Source: Pseudomonadota bacterium
Lineage (GTDB): Bacteria > Pseudomonadota > Gammaproteobacteria > Burkholderiales > SG8-39
DNA: 64,000 nucleotides
Direction of reading: 5' to 3'
NCBI GenBank assembly: GCA_021811085.1
Contig: JAJZPQ010000003.1
Coordinates: 1 to 64,000, forward strand
Under the pieces are notes generated by a model that saw nothing but the letters and a program-made list of their open reading frames with translations, was not told where the DNA came from and did no database searches. Below are positions 57,147 to 64,000 of the stretch, in pieces. The translations under genes were made by a program, and so were the position numbers. Numbering within the stretch: position 1 is the first letter of the stretch; each line of letters opens with the position of its first letter.

Positions 57147-57183
57147 GGTAGTCTTTATTGAACCGCTTCCAAGTGAATTTTAG

Positions 57184-57669
57184 ATGTCGACCTTGATCGG
57201 ACGATGCGAACCCATTGAGCATCCCTACGGCGAGCTGCTGCTACCCTTCGATCTGCGCATCAGGAGCCGGCTGCGCACGCGCCTCGTCTCGGGCGAGGAA
57301 GCCGCACTCAGGACCGAACGCGGCGCGGTCCTGCGCGGCGGCGACTGCCTGATGAGCGAAGATGGACGGGTGGTGCGCGTTGCGGCCATCCCGGAGAACG
57401 TGATGCACATCGTCTGCGCCAACCCATTCGAACTCACTCGCGCCGCCTACCACCTCGGCAACCGCCACGTGCCGGTGGAGATCGGCGACGCCTATCTGCG
57501 CATCGCCGCCGACCGCGTGCTCGGCGATATGCTGCTCGGGCTGGGTGCGAAAGTCGAGGCGCTGGAGGCGCCGTTCGAACCGGAATCCGGCGCCTACGGC
57601 GGCGGCCACGGGCATCATGACGAAGCCGGGCATGGCGGCACGATTCACCAGTATGAGAAGAAGGAATAG
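57184..57669 (+). CDS. ureE: Urease accessory nickel-binding protein UreE
   Basis: A 161-residue metallochaperone: N-terminal peptide-binding domain (LLLPFDLRIRSRLRTRLVSG), metal-binding domain (AYHLGNRHVPVEI with the key His, DRVLGDMLLGLGA) and a His-rich tail (GGGHGHHDEAGHGGTIH). It is apparently intact although ureC is broken and ureF, ureG and ureD are not next to it. It may still serve nickel storage, or be a leftover. No strong ribosome binding site is visible. Confidence 0.9.
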   Translation: MSTLIGRCEPIEHPYGELLLPFDLRIRSRLRTRLVSGEEAALRTERGAVLRGGDCLMSEDGRVVRVAAIPENVMHIVCANPFELTRAAYHLGNRHVPVEIGDAYLRIAADRVLGDMLLGLGAKVEALEAPFEPESGAYGGGHGHHDEAGHGGTIHQYEKKE

Positions 57670-57731
57670 GAAAATCTATCCGAGCACGAATCGTCGTGTG
57701 CGAGTGTCCGCCAACGCAGGTATCCAGCACT

Positions 57732-58583
57732 CTAAACTGGAACAAAGCGTGTAGCTGTCGAAATCTTGAGCTGAAGTGCTTGAATAATCTGTTCTAGGTC
57801 AACCCGTGCCTCGGCTTGAAGGCCAAGGCAAAGCCCGATACCGTCTGCGTCGGTACTCAGGCGGGAGTCCATCGCCAACTTGTAAGAGCGGTCGCCTTGT
57901 AAATCCATTCGGTAGGCGTGCACATGCATTGAGTCGCCAATACTGGCCGGGTTGCGCAGGTGGTCGAAGTTGAATTCTCGGCTCATGTAATTCAGCAACT
58001 TGTCTTGAACGACTAATACCAATTTTTTGTGAACGTGTTCAAAGGTCTGAATCTTGTGGTGCATCTGCACCAGAATTGTCTTAGCCGTCATTTTCCAGTT
58101 CATGCCAAAGGAAGTGTCCGACTTTTCCCCATTGTCGCGGCGGGGGACGCCCAACTTTTTCAGCAATCGTTGACGTTCAGGCCACACGGTACCCGTGGTG
58201 TCGAGCGTCTGAAGCTCAATGCCGACAAAATCCTTTACCTTGCCTGCCTTCACTGACACAAGGAAATAATCGACGCTGCCGCCGGGGACAGAAACCTCAG
58301 AAACGATGTGCAACTCGTTTCCGGGTTCGTGCGTGGTCAACAGGTGGAAGCAGTCTGTGAATATCTGTCGGCGTTCAATCAGTCGCGTCGGACAGATGAT
58401 GATAGGTTCCGGGTTGCGTCCATAAAGTACGGCGCATGAACCAATCGCCGTGTTCGGGTCACTCTTGCGAATCTTGTAGCATTTCTTATTCAAGTATAGG
58501 CATTGTTGCTCTGAGACGATCTTCCGCCAGTTCACGCGAGACTTGGCCGCTGAGTGGCCAAATAGTTCAACTACCTTACTCAT
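57732..58583 (-). CDS. NotI-family type II restriction endonuclease
   Basis: A 283-residue protein. Four cysteines (28, 35, 50, 64) in the pattern CLYLNKKCYKIRKS, IGSCAVLYG and IIICPTR resemble the iron-binding N-terminal signature of the NotI family. A PD-(D/E)xK variant follows: Asp105 in GGSVDYFLV and Glu123-x-Gln125 in VGIELQTLDTTG, as expected for D...ExQ nucleases. The start overlaps the methyltransferase stop by 4 nt (ATGA). The DNA is visibly richer in A and T than its surroundings, a sign of transfer. Recognition sequence unknown. Confidence 0.78.
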   Translation of the reverse strand: MSKVVELFGHSAAKSRVNWRKIVSEQQCLYLNKKCYKIRKSDPNTAIGSCAVLYGRNPEPIIICPTRLIERRQIFTDCFHLLTTHEPGNELHIVSEVSVPGGSVDYFLVSVKAGKVKDFVGIELQTLDTTGTVWPERQRLLKKLGVPRRDNGEKSDTSFGMNWKMTAKTILVQMHHKIQTFEHVHKKLVLVVQDKLLNYMSREFNFDHLRNPASIGDSMHVHAYRMDLQGDRSYKLAMDSRLSTDADGIGLCLGLQAEARVDLEQIIQALQLKISTATRFVPV

Positions 58584-59722
58584 AACAGCGATTCGCACCT
58601 TTCTTGGGTTAGTTCTAAGTAATGGCGCGAAATGTCGATCCCAACTGATTTCCGGCCAAAGACACGGGCGGCAACAAGCGTTGTGCCCGTTCCGCAGAAT
58701 GGGTCGAGCACCGTGCCATTATCTGGACAGGTTGCGAGCATGGGGATGCGGCAAAGGTCTACAGGGTAAGGTGCAAAGTGAGCTTTCCTGCGTTGTGTGT
58801 CTTCAGGGATGATGTCCCACACATCACAAGGCTTGCTGCCATTTGGGTGGTACTTAAGTACGTAAAAGCCCTTTTCGCGCAGTTCCTTCGCACGCCCTGA
58901 CAGCTTTTCGCTGTCTGAGTGTGTGGTGCGTTGTTGCCCGCGTAAAATCATTCTGAAATCTGACGTGTGGCCTGAACTTAGATCGGCCAGCATTCGCTCA
59001 AGAGCGGCAAAGGCCGCTGCCTTCTCGGCATCTGAGAGCGCTGTCGATAGCTCGATCTGCCGCTTGTATCGAACGCCCGACACGCCAGTAGCGGATACGA
59101 TTGACCCATTAACGACTTTTGCCTCGCGCGGTTTGGAGCGAATGGCATCGGCATTGTAGTAATAGCCTTTGGCCTGCTTCACGAAGTGAAAGACGTTCTC
59201 ATGTACATTGCCTAGGCGGTCTTTGCTGTTGTCCATGCCGCCTTTTAGCTTGTTCCATATCACGCTGTTGCGCAGAATCCAGCCCTGGTTATCGACCAAC
59301 TCGAAGGCGACACGCCAAGGTATGCCGACTAAGCCTTTGCCGTTATAACTGTCGCCAAGATTTAACCAGAAAGAACCTGCGGGTTTGAGCACGCGCTTCA
59401 GTTCGCCGAAAACAACGGCCAAGTGTCTTACGAAATCCCGATAATCTTCTTCCAAGCCGATCCCGCCGCTTTCGTACTCGCGTTTGCCCCAGTACGGCGG
59501 GGAAGTCATCGCGAAATCGATGGATTCATCCGGCAAGTCGTGCAATACGGTCGCCGCATCGCCGTTCAGCAACAATGGCTGGCATGTCGTTTCCGCTTGG
59601 TAATCTGTGAATGCGTCCAGGAAGTTTTCGCTGACGATACCGCCAGTAGCTATGGAATTACGTGGTGGTGGGGATGCCCCGACTACGGTCGATCTAGTAG
59701 CAGGCGTCTTGGTGTATTCCAT
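58580..59722 (-). CDS. DNA methyltransferase (beta class, SPPY motif) of the NotI-type system
   Basis: A 380-residue modification enzyme. Motif IV is FAMTSPPYWGKREYE, the SPPY form usual for N4-cytosine methylation, and comes before motif I (VLDPFCGTGTTLVAARVFG), the order of beta-class enzymes. A 100-residue insert between them probably contains the target-recognition region. The start is either the ATG at 59722 or a GTG three codons earlier. It should protect the host from the adjacent nuclease. Confidence 0.88.
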   Translation of the reverse strand: MEYTKTPATRSTVVGASPPPRNSIATGGIVSENFLDAFTDYQAETTCQPLLLNGDAATVLHDLPDESIDFAMTSPPYWGKREYESGGIGLEEDYRDFVRHLAVVFGELKRVLKPAGSFWLNLGDSYNGKGLVGIPWRVAFELVDNQGWILRNSVIWNKLKGGMDNSKDRLGNVHENVFHFVKQAKGYYYNADAIRSKPREAKVVNGSIVSATGVSGVRYKRQIELSTALSDAEKAAAFAALERMLADLSSGHTSDFRMILRGQQRTTHSDSEKLSGRAKELREKGFYVLKYHPNGSKPCDVWDIIPEDTQRRKAHFAPYPVDLCRIPMLATCPDNGTVLDPFCGTGTTLVAARVFGRKSVGIDISRHYLELTQERCESLL

Positions 59723-59929
59723 ATTTTCCACTATCTGATTTTGGCTGGCTCACCAGGGCCACTCTGGTTACGCGTAGCTGGACGGTAGGCTAGCACAAAT
59801 CCACAGGTAAGCCTCCCATGTCAATATTGCCGACTTCCGCAAAAACGCACGAGGCGAACTTGGCACTAGAACTGCGACACTTCACGCAGCCGGAATTGCG
59901 AAAGCCAGGAAAAGCTGGATATACAAAGA

Positions 59930-61054
59930 TTAGTCAGCCTTCATCGCCAACTTCGACAGCTTCGGTATCGCCTCGACAGCCAGATCGAAATACTTGCGGT
60001 CCCGCTCCACGCCCACGCTTGCGTAGCCGACAGCCTCGCAGGCAGCGAGCGTGGACCCGGAGCCCGCGAATGGGTCGAGCACGATGCCTTTGCCGAGCGG
60101 CAACACTCCACGAACCAGTTGCCGCAGGAATGCTTGCGGCTTGAGGCTCGGATGCTGTGCCAGGGCCCGCTCGGCGGCGCGCGTGGGCGCGGAGGCAATT
60201 ACATCGCCGAATGGACGTTCCGCCGAAATCCGCCTGAATCCCCCGGCGCCCCATTTGCGCAAGTTGTCCTGCACGCGTCCGTCGATGGGCTTGCGAAATA
60301 CCAGCCAAGGCTCCCACATGGATCTCGGCATGACGCTCACGTCCGAGAACTCGACGTGCGCAGCCTTCGGCCGATCGCCGCCGCGCATCGTCATCACCAA
60401 TCTGACGATTTCGCCACGCCGCTCCAGGCCCGCACGGGAAAGCGCGCTCGAAACAAGGTAGGAGAGCAGTGGATTGCTGGCAACAACAACGTTGGCACCA
60501 GGAACAAGAACCGGCAGCAGCCGTGTCGCCCAAGCCGTAAAAAACTGTTCGAGCGCGTCCAGGTCTGTCGGCTTCAGAACCGTGAACCTGGGCAGCGGCG
60601 CCCGCTTCGCCCCGTCGAACGATGGTGGGATCCTCCAAATACCCCCCCTTCCTGATCGGAGCTTCGCTTGTTCCAGGTCCGAATACTCGATAAGGCCATA
60701 TGGAGGATCGGTCACCACTGCATGTAGCGAGTTCGCGGGCTGACGCTCGAGCCACGAAAGACAGTCGTCCCTGACCAAGGTCGCCTTCCCAAATTGAAAG
60801 GTGCGCGCCACGACCTTTGGGGTGGTCGGTGCAGGGGCATACGAGAATCCTTTGAGGACGTATTGAGCTCGATCCATACGCGCGAATAACGCGGGCGTAT
60901 TGAGTTGCAAATACGATCTCACCGACGACGCGGGAACAGCTCCGATCATGGAGGCGACTTGCTGGGTAATCTCGGACACCGACGCACCACGCGGGCGCGC
61001 TTCGAGCACTCGCACAATCGCGTCTCGTACTTCTCCCGGGCGTTTTCTTGTCAT
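59930..61054 (-). CDS. Solitary DNA adenine-type methyltransferase with N-terminal winged helix
   Basis: A 374-residue protein. Residues about 1-75 form a winged-helix/HARE-like domain (EVRDAIVRVLEARPRGASVS, YLQLNTPALFARMDRAQYVL). The catalytic part has motif IV VVTDPPYGLIEYSD (DPPY, typical of N6-adenine) and motif I VLDPFAGSGSTLAACEAVGY, beta class. The ATG at 61054 is chosen because an upstream ATG (61081) lies inside the -10 box. There is no nuclease partner. It is richer in GC than the NotI-type pair and may have a separate origin. The 207 bp before the next methyltransferase gene hold nothing else. Confidence 0.85.
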   Translation of the reverse strand: MTRKRPGEVRDAIVRVLEARPRGASVSEITQQVASMIGAVPASSVRSYLQLNTPALFARMDRAQYVLKGFSYAPAPTTPKVVARTFQFGKATLVRDDCLSWLERQPANSLHAVVTDPPYGLIEYSDLEQAKLRSGRGGIWRIPPSFDGAKRAPLPRFTVLKPTDLDALEQFFTAWATRLLPVLVPGANVVVASNPLLSYLVSSALSRAGLERRGEIVRLVMTMRGGDRPKAAHVEFSDVSVMPRSMWEPWLVFRKPIDGRVQDNLRKWGAGGFRRISAERPFGDVIASAPTRAAERALAQHPSLKPQAFLRQLVRGVLPLGKGIVLDPFAGSGSTLAACEAVGYASVGVERDRKYFDLAVEAIPKLSKLAMKAD

Positions 61055-61079
61055 GACAGGGTGCGGCGAACAATGACGC

Positions 61080-61108
61080 ATACTAGCCGCTTGACGTCCA
61101 GACGTCAA
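61080..61108 (-). promoter_or_regulatory. Methyltransferase promoter with overlapping palindrome
   Basis: On the minus strand TTGACG (61103-61108), 17-nt spacer, TAGTAT (61080-61085). The palindrome TTGACGTC-CA-GACGTCAA (61091-61108) covers the -35 box and much of the spacer, an ideal place for a repressor, possibly the winged-helix methyltransferase itself. Confidence 0.6.
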
Positions 61109-61147
61109 TAGTGTTTGGCCTTCCAAGTATAAAAAGCCGACGCCGGC

Positions 61148-61945
61148 TTACATCTGCCGGAACTGGTCGGCGAACACGCGGCTGACGGCCAAGGTTTCCT
61201 TGCGCTGTCGGAGGCGCAGCGACAGGCGGCCCGTGTCATCGCGCACCGCGGCGGCGACCTCGGCCAGATTGACCACGGTGCTGCGGTGGATCTGACTGAA
61301 CTGCCGCGGCGGCAGTTGCGCCAACAGTTCCTTCAGCGGCGTGCGGATCAGCAGCTCTGCCTCGCGCGTGACCACACTGGTGTATTTGTCGGCTGCCTGG
61401 AAGTAGCACACCTCCTCCACCGGAATCATGCGCACGGTGTTGCCCACGGCGGCGCGGATGGTCTTGAGTACGGCTACGCCTGAAGCTGCCGGCCCGCCCG
61501 AATCGGCGGCAGCCATCACAAGCTGCAATTTGGAAACCAGCTGCGCGACCCCTTCTTTGGGCGCGGCCAGCTGCGCTTGCAGGCGCGCCACCGCTGTTGC
61601 CAGCCGCTCGGGCGCCAGCGGCTTGAGCAGATAATCGGCGGCGGCGAGTTCGAACGCTTTCAAGGCGTACTCGTCGTACGCGGTGACGAACACGATGCGC
61701 GGCACGGGCTCGCCCTCATTGAGCCGGTCGGCCAGTTCGGCCGCGACTTCCAGCCCACTGAGCCCGGGCATGCGGATGTCGAGGAAAACCACGTCGGGGC
61801 GCTCCGCTACGGCCAGCCGCAGCGCCTCGATGCCGTTGGGCGCAAGTGCGATGACCTGCAGTTCGGGCCAGGCGAGCGCGAGCGCGCTCTTCAGGCCCTC
61901 GGCGAGCAGCGGTTCGTCTTCGGCAATCAGCGCGCGCGGCTTCAT
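61148..61945 (-). CDS. LytTR-family response regulator (second pair)
   Basis: A 265-residue regulator with a receiver (AEDEPLLAEGL, VVFLDIRMPGLSGLE, VTAYDEYA, LLKPLAP) and a LytTR domain (VCYFQAADKYTSVV, QIHRSTVVNLAEV). It overlaps the upstream kinase gene by 4 nt (ATGA). It resembles, but is clearly distinct from, the regulator at 8520. Target genes are not evident. Confidence 0.9.
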   Translation of the reverse strand: MKPRALIAEDEPLLAEGLKSALALAWPELQVIALAPNGIEALRLAVAERPDVVFLDIRMPGLSGLEVAAELADRLNEGEPVPRIVFVTAYDEYALKAFELAAADYLLKPLAPERLATAVARLQAQLAAPKEGVAQLVSKLQLVMAAADSGGPAASGVAVLKTIRAAVGNTVRMIPVEEVCYFQAADKYTSVVTREAELLIRTPLKELLAQLPPRQFSQIHRSTVVNLAEVAAAVRDDTGRLSLRLRQRKETLAVSRVFADQFRQM

Positions 61946-62943
61946 GTTTGCAGGGGCAGGCGCAGCGTGATGCGCGTCCCGCCGCCCTCGTTCGCGCCGA
62001 TCTCGGCACCGGCGGCATCGCCGTAGACTGCGGCGAGGCGCTCCTTCACGTGCACCAGGCCGACACCCGTGCCCGGCTCCGAGGCCGCGCCGAATCCCAG
62101 GCCGCCGTCCTCCACGACTAGAACCAGTTGCCGGCCCTCGGCGCCGGCTGCGACGCGCAGCCAGCCGCCGTCCATCTTGGGTTCCAGTCCGTGCTTGATC
62201 GCGTTCTCCACCAGCGGCTGCAGCAGCATCGGCGGCAGCTTCGCCGGCGCAAGCGCCTCGGGCAGGTCGAGCTTGTACGCCAGGCGCGGTCCCATGCGGA
62301 TGGCGAGAATTTCGAGATAGCCGCGCAGCAGCGCGAATTCCTCGGCCAGGGTGCAATCGGCGTTGCGCGCGGAAGCGAGCGTCGCGCGCAGATAGCCATC
62401 GAGGTGGCCGAGCATCGCCTGCGCGCGCGGCGGGTCCAGCGCGATCAGCTCGTTCAGGTTGGCGAGCGTGTTGAACAGGAAGTGCGGCTCGATCTGCGCC
62501 TGGAGCAGCTTCAAGCGCGCCTCGGCTGCGGCACGCTCGCTTTGCGCCAGCCGCTCGCGCGTCCAGAAGAAAAACGTGCCGCTCAGACCGGCGCCCGCGG
62601 TGAGCGCGAGGAATCCCAGGATGGCGTTCATGCTCATTCTGCCCGGCCCCCAGGGATCGCCCAGCAGCACGCTGGCGATGAAGCTGCCGCCGAACCAGCC
62701 GATGGGGGCAGCCAGCAGCACCAGGCCCACGATCGGCAGCAGCGCCGCATCGCCGCGCAGCCACAAGCGGCGCCGCGGCAGATCGATCGCGGCGTAGGTA
62801 AGCAGGCCGATGCACAGACTGTAGACCAGGTTGGTGCTGAAGCGCTCGCTGCCCCATGCCGCCAGCGCCGCCGCGATCAATACACATAGCGCCAGCGTTA
62901 CGAGGACACCGCGCAGCACGTGGGATTGGGCGGAGAGAGGCAT
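61942..62943 (-). CDS. LytS/YehU-type sensor histidine kinase (second pair)
   Basis: A 333-residue kinase with four hydrophobic helices in the first 135 residues (VLVTLALCVLIAAALAAWG and following), then His_kinase (AQIEPHFLFNTLANLNELIA) and HATPase (LVENAIKHGLEPK, EDGGLGFG, GVGLVHVKERL). There is no large extracytoplasmic domain, so sensing is probably within the membrane. It lies 15 nt after the 2TM protein gene. Confidence 0.9.
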   Translation of the reverse strand: MPLSAQSHVLRGVLVTLALCVLIAAALAAWGSERFSTNLVYSLCIGLLTYAAIDLPRRRLWLRGDAALLPIVGLVLLAAPIGWFGGSFIASVLLGDPWGPGRMSMNAILGFLALTAGAGLSGTFFFWTRERLAQSERAAAEARLKLLQAQIEPHFLFNTLANLNELIALDPPRAQAMLGHLDGYLRATLASARNADCTLAEEFALLRGYLEILAIRMGPRLAYKLDLPEALAPAKLPPMLLQPLVENAIKHGLEPKMDGGWLRVAAGAEGRQLVLVVEDGGLGFGAASEPGTGVGLVHVKERLAAVYGDAAGAEIGANEGGGTRITLRLPLQT

Positions 62944-62958
62944 GGCGTATTGTCGCTG

Positions 62959-63243
62959 TCAGTGTGCGCCGCGATTGCTCTGCGATTCGAGCTTGCGCAG
63001 CTCGTCGTCTACCATGCGCTTGCGCAGCCCCGAGCCGGATAAGTATACCGCAAGGCCATGCATGCCCAGGCCGATGGCCCAGCCTCCCAGAGGGAACGCG
63101 AACCACGAGAAACCCGGCGTAGTCCTCTGATTGATGACGAAGAGCAGCACATTCACTGCGATGAACACCGTGAGATGCACGAGAAAGCCGAATTTCATGC
63201 CTGCGCGGCGGCGGGCGATACGCAGGCGTTTTTCGTTTTGCAT
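62959..63243 (-). CDS. 2TM-domain membrane protein
   Basis: A 94-residue protein with two helices (FGFLVHLTVFIAVNVLLFVI, FPLGGWAIGLGMHGLAVYL) and flanking basic/coiled ends, the 2TM domain often encoded or fused next to LytS-type kinases. AAAGGA stands 6 nt before the ATG at 63243. It precedes the kinase gene and is likely part of its sensory unit. Confidence 0.85.
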   Translation of the reverse strand: MQNEKRLRIARRRAGMKFGFLVHLTVFIAVNVLLFVINQRTTPGFSWFAFPLGGWAIGLGMHGLAVYLSGSGLRKRMVDDELRKLESQSNRGAH

Positions 63244-63254
63244 GGCCATTCCTT

Positions 63255-63752
63255 TCAGTCGGCCCTGCGCTGCGACCACACCCGTAGCGCGCGCGCGAAA
63301 AACGTGCCGCTCAGCAGGCCCAGGCCGAAGCCCGCGCCGGCCGCAAAACCTGCCGATTGTGCGAGCGCAGGCTGCATCGCTGCGCCCACTGCGAGCGCGT
63401 ACCTGGAAAAGAACATGACCATCATCAACGCGAGGGGCAACCAGCTTCCCGGCACATGGAACGTGCCGCTCGCGGCCGACCAGCGTGCACCACCAGGTTG
63501 CTCGAACGCACGATTGGCGAGCAAGGCTGCGCCGATTCCCGCGACCCAGGCAGCGAAGCCTAGCGGCTGCGCACTGAAGCTGCCCCATAACTGGACCAGC
63601 GAAAACACGCCCAGCGCCAGGGGCAGCGCGGCCAGCCTCAGTGGGCTCACCTCGCGCGACTTCGACTGCAAATAGCCCAGAGCGAGCAGACCGAAGAACA
63701 GCCCAAACACCCAGACCGGCGTACGCTGCAGGATCTGGAACAGTATCTGCAT
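63255..63752 (-). CDS. Integral membrane protein, five to six helices, unknown function
   Basis: A 165-residue hydrophobic protein starting MQILFQILQRTPVWVFGLFF, a beginning common among small DUF-type membrane proteins of proteobacteria. Helices are spaced evenly (LGYLQSKSREVSPLRLAAL between the first two). AAAGGAGA directly precedes the ATG. It is the first gene of the run with the 2TM protein and the LytS/LytTR pair, so a sensory or transport role linked to them is possible. Confidence 0.65.
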   Translation of the reverse strand: MQILFQILQRTPVWVFGLFFGLLALGYLQSKSREVSPLRLAALPLALGVFSLVQLWGSFSAQPLGFAAWVAGIGAALLANRAFEQPGGARWSAASGTFHVPGSWLPLALMMVMFFSRYALAVGAAMQPALAQSAGFAAGAGFGLGLLSGTFFARALRVWSQRRAD

Positions 63753-63924
63753 TCTCCTTTCGACTTCCAAGATGTGATTTCGAACAGCGATGCCAGTTTC
63801 CGCCCCCGGTCCGGCCCAAGGCGAGCACGATGCGACGAAACGCCGATTCGGCGGGACGAAGCGTCATCGGCGGCGACGGCGCGCAGGGCGGCGCGCGCGC
63901 CGCGTATCGCCTAAAATGGCCGCT

Positions 63925-64000
63925 ATGCCGCCGCTGCGCCGCAAATCCGGGCGCGGCAGTCCCATTTCGCGAGATGGCGCTCCATTGACGACTGATCACG
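63925..64000 (+). CDS. Possible start of a gene running off the right edge
   Basis: An ATG at 63925 opens a frame with no stop to the end of the window; an in-frame TTG at 63982 is an alternative start. A TAAAAT -10-like box at 63912-63917 is only 7 nt before the ATG, so translation from it would be leaderless. Only 25 codons are visible and no family can be named. The rest of 63753-63924 shows nothing further. Confidence 0.3.
   Translation, partial: MPPLRRKSGRGSPISRDGAPLTTDH

Noticed and set aside
57670..57731. Decayed REP-like unit (GTGTCCGCCAACGCAGG) after ureE
   Set aside because: It resembles half of a common GCG-rich hairpin repeat, but without the second arm it is too weak to call.

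Overview
The window is high-GC, gene-dense chromosomal DNA from a proteobacterium, most likely a betaproteobacterium. I infer this from the pyk-fba-purE-purC-tsaC block, the ubiD-ubiA-recG run, the DUF485-actP pair, the UPF0149, SapC and DUF883 proteins, the Tct-type transporter and a CIRCE-controlled groESL. I cannot name a genus. There are two tRNA genes (Phe-GAA, Ala-CGC), and I saw no rRNA, CRISPR array, prophage or intact insertion sequence.

Layout. 0-1 kb: a Phd/YefM-ParE toxin-antitoxin pair behind a 34-bp perfect palindrome. 1-6.4 kb: a SEC-C UPF0149 protein, a stand-alone tungsten-type aldehyde:ferredoxin oxidoreductase, a TlpA-like thioredoxin, a TPR membrane protein and a BON lipoprotein. 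6.5-10.5 kb: tctB-tctA facing a LytTR regulator and LytS-type kinase. 11.2-22.3 kb: an acetate-type locus. DUF485-actP lies on +. On - are an OmpR-type regulator, a small membrane protein, a symporter-histidine kinase (CrbS type), a CheY-like receiver, a PAS/pseudokinase/DnaQ-exonuclease fusion and a CBS-DUF294 nucleotidyltransferase, followed by tRNA-Phe and two small genes. 22.4-24.7 kb: groESL. 24.8-32 kb: dacB, DUF883, two long perfect hairpins, ubiD-ubiA-recG and ridA. 32-39.4 kb: a TPR protein, an APC transporter with a small partner, and two histidine kinases around a NarL-type regulator. 39.5-43.4 kb: ppk2, a membrane-anchored otsA and otsB. 43.6-49.4 kb: an RND efflux system. 49.4-55.9 kb: tRNA-Ala, sapC, tsaC, purC, purE, fba, pyk and a lipoprotein.

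55.9-61.1 kb is accessory. A urease locus is reduced to a 5'-truncated ureC plus an intact ureE, separated by a palindromic dispersed repeat. It is followed by a NotI-family restriction endonuclease overlapping an SPPY methyltransferase, in more AT-rich DNA, and then by a solitary DPPY methyltransferase with its own promoter and operator-like palindrome. 61.1-63.8 kb holds a second LytS/LytTR pair and two small membrane proteins. A gene may start at the right edge.

The most unusual part is the 14.5-22.3 kb cluster. It puts transporter-coupled sensing beside a degenerate kinase fused to a 3'-5' exonuclease and next to a GlnD-like nucleotidyltransferase. The pairing suggests an enzymatic signalling output that I cannot assign. 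Second in interest is the polyphosphate kinase 2 gene beside a trehalose-6-phosphate synthase fused to a transmembrane sensor-like module.
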